The notes: generated by a model not told the origin, from the letters alone. DNA of 39,417 nt from Armatimonadota bacterium (GCA_018268395.1 JAFDWQ010000011.1:1-39417), one strand, 5' to 3'; positions 1 to 7,298 are shown, counted from the stretch's first letter. Numbers and translations are program-made.

Positions 1-576
1 ACTTTCAAACTGACCCACTACCGACTATCAGGCTACAGTCTACCTTGGAAAACCGTCTTGGCGATCTCGTCCGCACTTCAAAGGCACGATCTGCATGAAA
101 GGGCACAATTGTGGATGAGTGAGCAATTAACGATCACCCCATCCGTTTGGACGATGTTGGAATATTTGCGTATCACGACAGATGCTCGTGAACGGTTCTC
201 ATTGCCAAGACTGCTGTCGCTCTTAGGAACGGTGCCCGATGAGGAGAGGCGCTTCGCACCACTGCTTGTCACAATGCTTGAGGGCAGGACATCTCATGGA
301 CCTTCTGATCGGCCCATTGAGAGAATGTTCCAATACTTGTGCAAACTCGTACTTGGGGACTCCAGCATCTGGCATTCAAAGGATGATTTGGCACAGCCGA
401 CCATTGACCAACATTTCGTCAGTCCCGATGCAGACGTGATGTATTTTGCGTTTCGACTCTGGCCGGAACCGATAGATCATGAGACTTTAGTTGCAGTTGG
501 AACAGCCCTGGGTTCAGCCTTTTACATTGATCGTGGCCAATATCCTTCGGTTACAGAGCATCGAGTGGATGGTTAA
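1..576 (+). CDS. Unrecognised protein, 5' end cut by window edge
   Basis: The reading frame is open from base 1 to a TAA at 574-576, giving 191 visible residues, so the true start probably lies outside the window. I recognise no family. The product looks soluble, with Leu/Arg-rich helical stretches (LPRLLSLLGTVPDEERR) and a C-terminal part with many aromatic and acidic residues; no signal peptide or membrane segment is visible in the part present. Base composition is clearly more AT-rich than in the rest of the window, and codons such as TTA, ATA and AAT that are rare elsewhere here are used freely. That suggests a recent arrival by transfer, but this is an inference from composition only. 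An internal TTG at 58 could serve as a start, but no good Shine-Dalgarno sequence precedes it. Confidence 0.55.
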   Translation, partial: TFKLTHYRLSGYSLPWKTVLAISSALQRHDLHERAQLWMSEQLTITPSVWTMLEYLRITTDARERFSLPRLLSLLGTVPDEERRFAPLLVTMLEGRTSHGPSDRPIERMFQYLCKLVLGDSSIWHSKDDLAQPTIDQHFVSPDADVMYFAFRLWPEPIDHETLVAVGTALGSAFYIDRGQYPSVTEHRVDG

Positions 577-712
577 GAAGGTGGGAGGGTTTACCGACAC
601 GCTGAAGCGACGAAAATGCGCTCCTATACGCGTTCCTCAAGGACCGCGTGAAAACGGTACCGGCATCCGGTCATCTTGGGCACACTTCGGTATTCTTTGC
701 AAAGGAGCTTCC

Positions 713-1105
713 ATGGGTGTGCGTTCCTCCAGGGTTTTGTTTTTTGGCCTTCTTATCGGGTTCGCGTGTGCGCCTTCTGGCGATGGGGCCTTCATCGGAA
801 CGTGGAGGAACGACCCAAGCCTTGCCAGTCCGCCGTACAAAGACGGCGAATATCGGTTGCAGGATCGATTGGTCGTATCGGCCGATCACACGTTCCGTTG
901 GGAACCGACGGGTCTCGTCGGTCGCTGGCAAGTGAGCGGCTCGGAGATGCAATGCCGTCTGGACGCGCCCTTTCCCCCACTGACAATGTTGTCCGGCGAC
1001 GAAACGAAGTTCTCCCTGTCGTTAAAGGACGATCGGTTGGTCTGGAAGGCCGTCGGCGCCCGCGTCGACCCGAAGCCTGTCTATGTCTATGTCAGGCAAC
1101 GCTAA
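713..1105 (+). CDS. Small exported probable lipoprotein
   Basis: This 130-residue protein starts at ATG 713, which has a Shine-Dalgarno (AAAGGAGC, 701-708) at good spacing; the frame stays open upstream but without a comparable site. Residues 1-19 form a basic N-terminus (MGVRSSR) and a hydrophobic core ending in GFAC, a loose lipobox, so the mature protein may be lipidated at that Cys. The rest (FIGTWRNDPS, then alternating polar and hydrophobic strands such as LVVSADHTFRWEP and GRWQVSGSEMQC) reads as a small beta-sheet domain of the kind seen in lipocalin-like 'GTW' proteins; that fold is an inference. It stands alone, and a strong hairpin follows at 1175-1213. Function unknown. Confidence 0.7.
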   Translation: MGVRSSRVLFFGLLIGFACAPSGDGAFIGTWRNDPSLASPPYKDGEYRLQDRLVVSADHTFRWEPTGLVGRWQVSGSEMQCRLDAPFPPLTMLSGDETKFSLSLKDDRLVWKAVGARVDPKPVYVYVRQR

Positions 1106-1174
1106 GGGCGTATCGGCGATAGGAAGCCAGACTCCGATGTGTGCCTAGTCTAAGGGCGACCGCATCCGGGGTGG

Positions 1175-1213
1175 CCGGGGTGAACGGGATGGACCGTGCC
1201 CGTTGCACCCCGG
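1175..1213. terminator. Strong hairpin in the 1106-1351 gap
   Basis: The arms CCGGGGTGAACGGG and CCCGTTGCACCCCGG pair with a single bulge around a 10-nt loop. It lies between two convergent genes and could end transcription from either side. No T-run follows on either strand, so an intrinsic terminator of the standard type is not shown. The rest of the 246-bp gap contains nothing I can identify. Confidence 0.4.
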
Positions 1214-1351
1214 TTCCGAAGGAACGTCTTCTGGCGAGGTCTTGCAGACAAGGACAGAAACGCTCGCCCGGTCCACGAGCCACGCCGAGGGCAGAAAGGA
1301 GCGTTTTGTCCTTGCCGCCCGCCGTCGAATCCGTGAGCCACGGCCCCTTCT

Positions 1352-1564
1352 TCAGAGGAGCTGCTTGAACTCGTCGACCGTCAGGCCCGCGCCGATGACG
1401 ATCGCGCCCATCGTGTACTGGTCGATAGGGTTGTGGCGTGGAACGGTGACGACGCGCGAGCCGTTCGTCATGACGATGTGCTTGCCCTGGCGGACGACCC
1501 AGAACCCCGCTTTTTCTAGTCCTCTGACGGCCGCCAAGTGGTGGATGCCGGGAAGCCTAGGCAA
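1352..1564 (-). CDS. HicA-type mRNA interferase toxin
   Basis: This 70-residue protein has the HicA/YcfA double-stranded-RNA-binding-like fold signature: an N-terminal helix with the 'GLEKAGFWVVRQGKH' pattern (the GKH His at about residue 29 aligns with the catalytic His of HicA toxins), then strands IVMTNGSRVVTVPRHN and the terminal helix GLTVDEFKQLL. HicA toxins cleave mRNA and are held inactive by HicB. Its ATG overlaps the 3' end of the upstream hicB-like gene by 8 bp, so the two are translationally linked. The gene order (antitoxin first) is the reverse of the classic hicAB order, but is common for this HicB-like subfamily. No regulatory site of its own is visible. Confidence 0.85.
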   Translation of the reverse strand: MPRLPGIHHLAAVRGLEKAGFWVVRQGKHIVMTNGSRVVTVPRHNPIDQYTMGAIVIGAGLTVDEFKQLL

Positions 1565-1769
1565 CCTTGTCGTCCACAGTGACCGTCTCCTCGACGGAGC
1601 CGTCCTCTCCGTGAAGCTCGGCCACGACCGACAGGTATTCCCGGATCGCGGCCTTGATCGCGTCCAAGGCTTGCTCGCGGGTCGCGCCCTGTGACGCGCA
1701 ACCGGGCAGTGCCGGCACCCAGACGGCCCAGCCCTGATCGGATTCTTTCAACCTGACGCTGAAGGTCAC
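1557..1769 (-). CDS. HicB-family antitoxin
   Basis: This 70-residue protein starts at GTG (1769-1767). The pattern VTFSVRLKESDQGWAVWVPALPGCASQGATREQALDAIKAAIREYL is the partial RNase-H-like fold of HicB antitoxins: the 'P.LPGC.SQG.T..EAL..I..AI..YL' signature. It lacks the C-terminal helix-turn-helix or ribbon-helix-helix DNA-binding domain of longer HicB proteins, so autorepression, if any, must come from the complex or another protein. The frame is open upstream to 2087, but that extension is translated repeat DNA. The GTG is preferred because a perfect TATAAT lies 6 nt upstream, so transcription would begin at the start codon itself (leaderless). It is co-transcribed with the downstream toxin. 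Confidence 0.82.
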   Translation of the reverse strand: MTFSVRLKESDQGWAVWVPALPGCASQGATREQALDAIKAAIREYLSVVAELHGEDGSVEETVTVDDKVA

Positions 1770-1775
1770 GGATGC

Positions 1776-1781
1776 ATTATA
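1776..1781 (-). promoter_or_regulatory. -10 box of the hicB-hicA operon (leaderless)
   Basis: A perfect TATAAT on the minus strand ends 6 nt before the GTG start codon at 1769, so initiation about 7 nt downstream would place +1 on the start codon. No convincing -35 hexamer is seen at 16-18 nt spacing. Confidence 0.6.
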
Positions 1782-1857
1782 CGGCGGCGGGCGAAGTGAA
1801 GGCGGATGACACGTTCGGTCCGACCGCACGTGGGTCCGACGACGCACCGCTGATCGC

Positions 1858-2146
1858 CGGGAGGTCCCTCCCACGGCAAGCCGGGGCAGGCGGCTTCGCT
1901 CGGGATGACGTCGTTGGGCGACGGCCCTCTCACATCGGTTCACGTCATCCCGACCGACCGCAGGGAGCGGAGGGATCTCCCCTTCCGAACTACCCGAACC
2001 ACTCGAACTTTCGAACTCGCTTCCATTCCCGGAGGTCCCTCGACTACGCTCGGGATGACGTGTTTGAGGGGGCGGGCGCTCCGACATCGTTTCACGTCAT
2101 CCCGACCGACCGGAGGGAGCGGAGGGACCTCCCCTTCCGGGCTTCC
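1858..2146. repeat. Four REP-like intergenic repeats in alternating orientation
   Basis: Four related elements carry the shared core CGTCATCCCGA...GGAGGGAYCTCC or its reverse complement: about 1858-1911 (reverse), 1941-1986 (forward), 2029-2062 (reverse) and 2092-2140 (forward). Neighbouring copies face each other, so pairs can fold into long hairpins. The forward copies share CGTCATCCCGACCGACC and the reverse copies CGCTCGGGATGACG. This resembles the dispersed palindromic (REP/BIME-like) elements found between genes in many bacterial genomes. The intervening sequence has runs such as CGAAC that may be part of the element. No gene is supported here. Confidence 0.8.
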
Positions 2147-2254
2147 GGACAAACCCGAACCCCCGAACTTCCGAACCCCCCCCGAAAAACGCCGAAACGT
2201 AGACACCTGACTCCATTTCGAACCTAAGGTACGGAAATCAGGTCGTCACGGGAG

Positions 2255-2503
2255 CGATTTTCCAGGCCTGGTGTGCTTCTCACCTCATGCGGAAAATGAT
2301 TTTCCAGGCCTGGTGCGCTTCTCACCTCATGCGGAAAATGATTTTCCAGGCCTGGTGCGCTTCTCACCTCATGCGGAAAATGGTTTTCCAGGCCTGGTGC
2401 GCTCCTCACCTCATGCGGAAAATGATTTTCCAGGCCTGGTGAGCTTCTCACCGCATGCGGAAAATGATCTTCCAGGCCTGGTGAGCTCCTCACCGCATGC
2501 CTT
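2255..2503. repeat. 42-bp tandem repeat array, six copies
   Basis: The sequence TCCAGGCCTG recurs at 2261, 2303, 2345, 2387, 2429 and 2471, exactly 42 bp apart. Each unit contains two overlapping palindromes, GGAAAATGATTTTCC and CCAGGCCTGG, followed by a 17-bp stretch GTGCGCTTCTCACCTCA with single-base variants. The last two units are the most diverged. Because 42 is a multiple of three, both strands stay open across the array, but no start with a ribosome-binding site drives such a frame, and the palindromes explain the sequence better than coding does. There are no unique spacers, so it is not a CRISPR. Confidence 0.9.
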
Positions 2504-2550
2504 TTGCTCCTCCCTGGACGGGATCCGGGGCTCGGGCGGCCTGTCGATTT

Positions 2551-2795
2551 GCCCCCTCCGCCCTGCGGGCACCTCCCCCAGAAGGGGCACGATCATCCCC
2601 GTCTAGGGGAGGACCCCGGAGACACGATCACCCCCGACCAGAGAAGGATCCCGGAGGCGCGATCCTCCCCGACCACGGAGGGGTCCCAAAGAGCGGCCCC
2701 CTCCGCCCTGCGGGCACCTCCCCCAGAAGGGGCACGATCATCCCCGTCTAGGGGAGGACCCCGGAGACACGATCATCCCCGTCTTGGGGAGGAGC
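2551..2795. repeat. Composite array of 40-bp and 35-bp repeats
   Basis: A 40-bp unit (starting GCCCCCTCCGCCCTGCGGGC) at 2551-2590 is followed by three 35-bp units starting at 2591, 2626 and 2661. The same 40-bp unit recurs at 2696-2735 and is followed by two 35-bp units, at 2736 and 2771 (the last truncated). Each 35-bp unit begins GATC and holds a CCCCGTCTAGGGG-type hairpin core. The stretches 2551-2630 and 2696-2775 are identical over 80 bp, so one is a recent duplication of the other. The array abuts the stop codon of the MFS gene and could act in its 3' end formation. Confidence 0.88.
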
Positions 2796-3995
2796 TCAGA
2801 CCTTGCGCCACATCGCGAGCAGGCCGATGAGGGCGAGGGTCGCGAGGGAGCCGCCGATCCAGAACGGGGCGCGGTGGTCGACGCGGTCCCAGGTGACGCC
2901 CGCCACGAGGCTGCCCGCCAGGACCGCGAAGCCGTTCGCCATCGCATAGACCCCCATCGCGGTGCCGCGGTTCTCCGGCTCCGAGGCGTCCTTCACCCAG
3001 GCGCGGGAGACGCCGTCGCACGCGCCGTTGTAGATCCCATAGAGCGCCATCAACGGCCAGACGCCTGCGAGCGGGGTCGCGGCGAAGCCGAAATACGTGA
3101 GGGCGTAGACCGCCCACCCGATCGCGAGGACGGTCTTGCGGCCGACCTTGTCCGAGAGGTGGCCGAGAGGGAAGGCGGAGACCGAATAGACGGCGTTGAA
3201 GACGACGTACGAGAGCACGACGAGGCTGTCGCTCAGGCCGAGGTCCTTGGCCCGGAGCAGTAAAAACATGTCGGCGCTGTTGGCGAGGCCGAACACGATC
3301 GAGACGGCGAGCACGCGATAGAACTTTGGCGAGAGCTGAGGACGCACCGCGCTCGCGACGACGGGGGTTTCGGGCTCTTCGGGCCGGGCGGCAGGGTGTT
3401 TGTCGCGGAGCTGGAAGGTCAGCCAGACTGCGACGATCCCAGGCAGCAGCGTCCCGAGGAAAACGAGCCGGTACTGGCCGGGCAACATCCAAAGCAGCAC
3501 GCAACCCGTGAGGCTGCCGACGACCGCGCCCGCCGCGTCCATCGCTCGGTGGAACCCGAACGCCCGGCCTGCGATCCCCGGCTCGACGGCGTCCGCGAGC
3601 AAAGCGTCGCGAGGCGAATAGCGGACGCCCTTACCGAAGCGGTCGACGATCCGCAGCAGCGCGACGAGCGGCCAACTGAAGGCGAGCGCGGTCAAGGGTT
3701 TCGAAACGGCCGTCATCGCGTAGCCGATGCGCACGAACGGCACCCGCGTCCCGAGTTTGTCGCTGAGGTGGCCGCTCCAGCCTTTGACGAAGTTGAGGAC
3801 GATGTTGGCCGCGCCTTCCATGCCGGCGAGCACCGCGGCGGGGGCTTTGAGCGGGCCGGTGACGTAGAGCGGGATGACGGGGTAGACCATCTCCGAGGCG
3901 ACGTCGGCCCAGAAGCTGACCCAGGCCATGATCCGGACAGGCCTTGGAAACTTGCCCTTGTCGTGGTCCGGTCCGGCCATGTCGTTCGCGTCCAT
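2796..3995 (-). CDS. Major facilitator superfamily transporter
   Basis: This 399-residue integral inner-membrane protein has the usual MFS layout of 12 predicted membrane segments in two halves. Family marks are the loop 2-3 signature GHLSDKLGTR in the first half and its counterpart GHLSDKVGRKT in the second, plus the DRFGKGVRYSPRDALLAD motif of a drug/efflux-type MFS subgroup. The substrate cannot be read from sequence. It is the last gene of a minus-strand run with an ABC permease (33-bp gap) and a substrate-binding protein, and its stop lies at the edge of a repeat array. Co-transcription with the ABC genes is inferred from spacing. Confidence 0.88.
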   Translation of the reverse strand: MDANDMAGPDHDKGKFPRPVRIMAWVSFWADVASEMVYPVIPLYVTGPLKAPAAVLAGMEGAANIVLNFVKGWSGHLSDKLGTRVPFVRIGYAMTAVSKPLTALAFSWPLVALLRIVDRFGKGVRYSPRDALLADAVEPGIAGRAFGFHRAMDAAGAVVGSLTGCVLLWMLPGQYRLVFLGTLLPGIVAVWLTFQLRDKHPAARPEEPETPVVASAVRPQLSPKFYRVLAVSIVFGLANSADMFLLLRAKDLGLSDSLVVLSYVVFNAVYSVSAFPLGHLSDKVGRKTVLAIGWAVYALTYFGFAATPLAGVWPLMALYGIYNGACDGVSRAWVKDASEPENRGTAMGVYAMANGFAVLAGSLVAGVTWDRVDHRAPFWIGGSLATLALIGLLAMWRKV

Positions 3996-4028
3996 CTTAA
4001 CCCGTTCCGGGCGCCCGAACGCCGTCGC

Positions 4029-4985
4029 TCAAGAAGCCCGGGCCGCCCGGAGCCGGTCGATCGTGACGGCGGTGACGATGATGACGCCGGTGGCGATCTC
4101 TTGCACCCATTGAGGAAGGCCGATCTGGTTGGACCCGGCGCGGATCGTGGTCATGATGAGGGCGCCGACGAGCGAACCCGCGACCGAGCCTTGTCCTCCA
4201 GTCAACGAGGCTCCGCCGATGACGACGGCGGCGATGACGTCGAGCTCGAGGCCCTGGGCGACGGTCGGGTCGCCGAGCGTCAGGCGGGAGAACATCATGA
4301 GACCGCCGAGGCCGATGAAGAAGCCGCCGATCAGGAAGACGGCGAGCATGTTCCGCTTGACGGGGACGCCTGCGAGGTAGGCGGCGTCTTCGTTGGACCC
4401 GCAGGCGACGACGTTGCGTCCGAAGACGGAGCCTTTGAGCAGCCAGGTCGCGGCGACGGCCATCGCGAGCAAGAGCCAGACGCCGGGAGGGAAGAGCTTC
4501 CACTTCTGCTCCGGCTCGAGGGTGGCCAGGACGTCCTTGAGCCAAGGCGGGCACTTGTCGACGTCGATCTTCTGTTCGTTCCCGAGCCCTTTCGCGAGCC
4601 CTCGGACGACGGACATCGATGCTAGCGTCGCGATGAACGGGCTGACGCGCAGGCCCGTCACCATCAGGCCGTTCACCGCCCCGCACGCGCACCCGGCCAA
4701 GATCCCGACCAAGGACGCGGTGACGCCGTCGGCGTGGTGGACCTGGATCATCCACGCGATGACGACGCTGACGAACGCGACGACGCTTCCGACGGAGAGG
4801 TCGATCGCCCCGCGGACGATGATGTAGGTCATGCCGATCGCGGCGAACCCGACGATCGCGGTCTGGCGCGCGATGGTCTCGATATTGGCCTGAGTGGGGA
4901 AGCTGTTCGGTAGCTTCCAGGCGAACGCCGCGAACAAGAGCGCCCAGGCTGCGACCAAGACGAAGAAGCTGGCGTACGCTTTCAT
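4029..4985 (-). CDS. Sugar-type ABC transporter permease (RbsC-like)
   Basis: This 318-residue membrane protein of the BPD_transp_2 family carries imported pentoses or related sugars through the inner membrane. Visible features are a first membrane segment at residues 6-25 (FFVLVAAWALLFAAFAWKL), the 'FAAIGMTYIIVRGAIDLSVGSVVA' segment that is highly conserved in RbsC/XylH-type permeases, the loop GNEDAAYLAGVPVKR (family 'G.N..AA..SGI.V'), and IAAVVIGGASLTGGQGSVAGSLVGALI near the C-terminus. I start at the ATG giving MKAYASFF; upstream CTG/GTG-type codons are less likely. It sits 37 bp after the binding-protein gene. The ATPase needed to energise it is not in the window. Confidence 0.92.
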   Translation of the reverse strand: MKAYASFFVLVAAWALLFAAFAWKLPNSFPTQANIETIARQTAIVGFAAIGMTYIIVRGAIDLSVGSVVAFVSVVIAWMIQVHHADGVTASLVGILAGCACGAVNGLMVTGLRVSPFIATLASMSVVRGLAKGLGNEQKIDVDKCPPWLKDVLATLEPEQKWKLFPPGVWLLLAMAVAATWLLKGSVFGRNVVACGSNEDAAYLAGVPVKRNMLAVFLIGGFFIGLGGLMMFSRLTLGDPTVAQGLELDVIAAVVIGGASLTGGQGSVAGSLVGALIMTTIRAGSNQIGLPQWVQEIATGVIIVTAVTIDRLRAARAS

Positions 4986-5022
4986 GGCCGCCGGCACCGG
5001 ATCCGGTCGTCGGAGCGGAGCA

Positions 5023-6081
5023 TCAGATCTTCGGCGGGTTCAAGACCTTCTTGACCTCTTCGGTCTCCATGTTCGCTTTGGTCGCCAAGGTCGCTCCGGT
5101 GTCGATCCGGGCCTCGACCTTCTCGCCGCGGATCTGCTTGACGATCGACTCGACGGCGAGTTTGCCCATGTTGAAGGGGTTCTGGACGACGAGGCCGTCG
5201 ATCTCGCCCGCGGCGAGCCCGTCGACGAGCTTGGGCGAGGAGTCGAAGCCGTAGAACTTGACCTTGCCCGCGAGCTTGGCGTCCTGGAGGGCGCGGAGCA
5301 TGCCGAAAGTGGAAGATTCGTTCGGGCAGAAGATCCCGGCGACGGCGAGGTTGCCGTCCGGGCCTTTGAACCGGTTGAGGAGGTTTTCGGCCGCCTTTTG
5401 GGCCGTCTCGACGCTGGCTCCTGCGAACTGGTTCTCGCTGACGATCTCCAAGCCGCCGGCCTTCGCCGCTTCGATGAAGCCGGTCTCGCGCTCGGTCGTG
5501 CTCGCCGAGCCGGACTGATAGCGCAGGACGATGACTTTGCCGCCTTTACCGATGGCGGCGACCATCGCTTCGCCGGCCGTCGAGCCGCCTTTCTTGTTGT
5601 CGGTGGCGACGAAGCTGACGGTCCCGGTGGCGTCGGCAAGGGCCGAGTCGAAGATCAAGACAGGGATCTTGGCCTTCAGCGCGCTGTCGACGGGCGTCCG
5701 CAGGGCTTTGTCGTCCAACGGGGCGAGGCAGATGCCGTCGACCTTCGCGGTGATCTGGTCTTCGACGACTTGGATCTGGGCGTCGCGGTCGTCTTCCTTG
5801 AGGGGCCCTTTCCAGATCAGTTCGACGCCTTGGGCCTTGGCGGCCTCGTCGGCGCCCGCATGGACGGACTTCCAGAATTCGTGGGCGGTGCCTTTCGGGA
5901 TCATCGCGATCTTCAGGCTTCCGCCTCCCGACGGCCCCTTGGGTCCGGACGTCGTCGATCCGGACGTGGTGCCTGTGCTCCCCGACGTGCCGGTGGTCTG
6001 CCCAGGGCCTCCATTGTCGGGAGGGTTGCATCCGGCCGCCACGACGGCGAGGCCGGTCAGTGCAAGGTGCCACAGCTTCAT
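5023..6081 (-). CDS. Sugar-binding lipoprotein of ABC importer (RbsB-like)
   Basis: This 352-residue exported protein has the signal MKLWHLALTGLAVVAAGC with a clear lipobox (VAAGC), so it is anchored by lipid at Cys18. A Gly/Ser/Thr/Pro-rich linker follows to about residue 50, then a periplasmic-binding-protein type 1 domain (Peripla_BP_4) beginning LKIAMIPKGTAHEFWKSVHAGA. Other family marks are QVVEDQITAKVDGICLAPLD, PVLIFDSAL, and NPFNMGKLAVESIVKQIRG near the end. It delivers a sugar or sugar-like ligand to the permease encoded next; the ligand is unknown. I chose ATG 6081 because it begins the signal peptide. A weak -10-like TAAAAA lies 7 nt upstream. Confidence 0.92.
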   Translation of the reverse strand: MKLWHLALTGLAVVAAGCNPPDNGGPGQTTGTSGSTGTTSGSTTSGPKGPSGGGSLKIAMIPKGTAHEFWKSVHAGADEAAKAQGVELIWKGPLKEDDRDAQIQVVEDQITAKVDGICLAPLDDKALRTPVDSALKAKIPVLIFDSALADATGTVSFVATDNKKGGSTAGEAMVAAIGKGGKVIVLRYQSGSASTTERETGFIEAAKAGGLEIVSENQFAGASVETAQKAAENLLNRFKGPDGNLAVAGIFCPNESSTFGMLRALQDAKLAGKVKFYGFDSSPKLVDGLAAGEIDGLVVQNPFNMGKLAVESIVKQIRGEKVEARIDTGATLATKANMETEEVKKVLNPPKI

Positions 6082-6147
6082 CGAGGGCTTTTTACCATCG
6101 GGCCCGCACGGATTGCGCGGTGCGCGTAGCGGTATCCTGACCGACCG

Positions 6148-6393
6148 ATGGCAGAAGTGGACATCAACCTGACGGCACGGGGCGAGCAGGTCGTCCAGCC
6201 TTGGATCTGGAGGCTGTGCAAGGAGTTCGACTGCAAGGTCTCGATCACCAAGGCCAACGTCGACACCGATTTCGGTTGGATCCAAGTCAGACTGAGCGGC
6301 TCGGTCGAGGAGATCCAGCGGGCCACGGCCTGGCTGATGACGACGGGCCTGCACGTGGACGCGCTACAAAGGTCGGTCGGGGCCAACGCGTGA
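6148..6393 (+). CDS. Stand-alone NIL-domain protein
   Basis: This 81-residue protein is almost entirely one NIL domain, the small ACT-like ferredoxin fold named after a conserved Asn-Ile-Leu motif and usually found at the C-terminus of the methionine ABC ATPase MetN, where it binds methionine. Matching features are the strand VDINLTARGEQVVQPWIWRLCKEF, then VSITKANVDTDFGWIQVRLSGSVEEIQRATAWL, a strand-turn-strand-helix. Here there is no ATPase attached or nearby. The stop overlaps the GTG of the following esterase gene (GTGA), so they are translationally coupled. A TATCCT hexamer 9 nt before the ATG is a plausible -10 box. Confidence 0.8.
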   Translation: MAEVDINLTARGEQVVQPWIWRLCKEFDCKVSITKANVDTDFGWIQVRLSGSVEEIQRATAWLMTTGLHVDALQRSVGANA

Positions 6394-7298
6394 CGGCCGA
6401 GCCCGACCTGTTCGGGCCGTATCTGCCCGAAGACTTTGACGCGTTCTGGGACGACGTGACGGCCGAAGCCGTGTCCGCCCCGATGGACTACAAGCGGTCG
6501 GGTACGAACGACTATCTCAAGTCCGGTTTCCGGGTCGAATCGCTCACGTTCCGCGGCATCGACGGCGGCACCCGGCACGGCTGGATCGCGTTCCCGGTGG
6601 ACGCGCTCCGACTACCCGGATTCCTTTGGGTGCCCCCCTATGGCCGTTGGTCGATGATGCCCGACCAATACGGCACCCGCGACGGCATGGTCAGCCTCAG
6701 TTTCAATTTCTTCGGAGAAAGCGCGTTCCATAAGGAGGACTACGTTCCGTCCCGGGGCTACTTCGCCGACGGCGCGGGTTCGCGCGACACCTGGGTGTTC
6801 AAACGCATGTACCAGGACGCGGTCATCGCCTTGCGCGTCCTTCAATCGCAGTCCGAGGCCGATGAAGACCGCTTGGGCGCCATGGGCCTGAGCCAGGGAG
6901 GAGGGATCGCGCTTTGGCTCGGAGCCTGGTGCCGACAGGTCAAGACGGTCGTGGGTGATTTTCCGTTCCTCTCGGCGATGCGTTGGGTGCTCTCTCAGAG
7001 GGTCCATCGCTACCCGCTCAAGGAACTCGTGGAGTTTACGGACACGCTTCCCTTGGGCCGAGAGCAGATCGGCCACGTCCTCAGCTACTTCGATACCGTC
7101 AACCATGCCACGCGCTGTCGCGTCCCGACGCTGGTCACCCTCGGAACGAAGGACCCTGCCGTCCGGTCCGAACAGGTCCGCGCGGTCTTTGACGCCTTAC
7201 CCGGCCCGAAGGAACTCGCCGAGATCGATTACGGCCATGACTGGCACCCGAGCATGGTCGGACGCAATCGGGACTGGCTTTTGAAGCACCTCGGCTAG
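6390..7298 (+). CDS. Acetyl xylan esterase (AXE1)-family alpha/beta hydrolase
   Basis: This 302-residue protein starts at a GTG overlapping the previous stop by 4 bp. It has the AXE1/cephalosporin-C deacetylase layout: an N-terminal 'PEDFDAFWDDV' stretch, the 'GFRVESLTFRGIDGGTRHGWIAFP' strands, the nucleophile elbow GLSQGG (Ser about residue 171), a conserved RTR-like region, the acid Asp in VTLGTKDPAV and the terminal His in DYGHDWHPS. Enzymes of this family remove acetyl groups from acetylated sugars and cephalosporins. No signal peptide is seen, so it probably acts in the cytoplasm on small substrates. Its stop codon overlaps that of the convergent small gene in a shared CTAG. Confidence 0.85.
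   Translation: MTAEPDLFGPYLPEDFDAFWDDVTAEAVSAPMDYKRSGTNDYLKSGFRVESLTFRGIDGGTRHGWIAFPVDALRLPGFLWVPPYGRWSMMPDQYGTRDGMVSLSFNFFGESAFHKEDYVPSRGYFADGAGSRDTWVFKRMYQDAVIALRVLQSQSEADEDRLGAMGLSQGGGIALWLGAWCRQVKTVVGDFPFLSAMRWVLSQRVHRYPLKELVEFTDTLPLGREQIGHVLSYFDTVNHATRCRVPTLVTLGTKDPAVRSEQVRAVFDALPGPKELAEIDYGHDWHPSMVGRNRDWLLKHLG

Noticed and set aside
2224-2606. Open frames on both strands across the 42-bp repeats, with 14-residue peptide repeats.
   Set aside because: Both strands stay open only because the period is a multiple of three; no start site, signal or family is visible.
2255-2795. Possible CRISPR array.
   Set aside because: Repeats are directly adjacent, with no unique spacers of constant length and no cas genes.
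3396-4625. A 409-residue plus-strand frame opposite the MFS and permease genes.
   Set aside because: Composition is Asp/Glu/Arg/Gly-rich, as is typical of antisense frames in GC-rich DNA, and it lies on clear family-matching genes.
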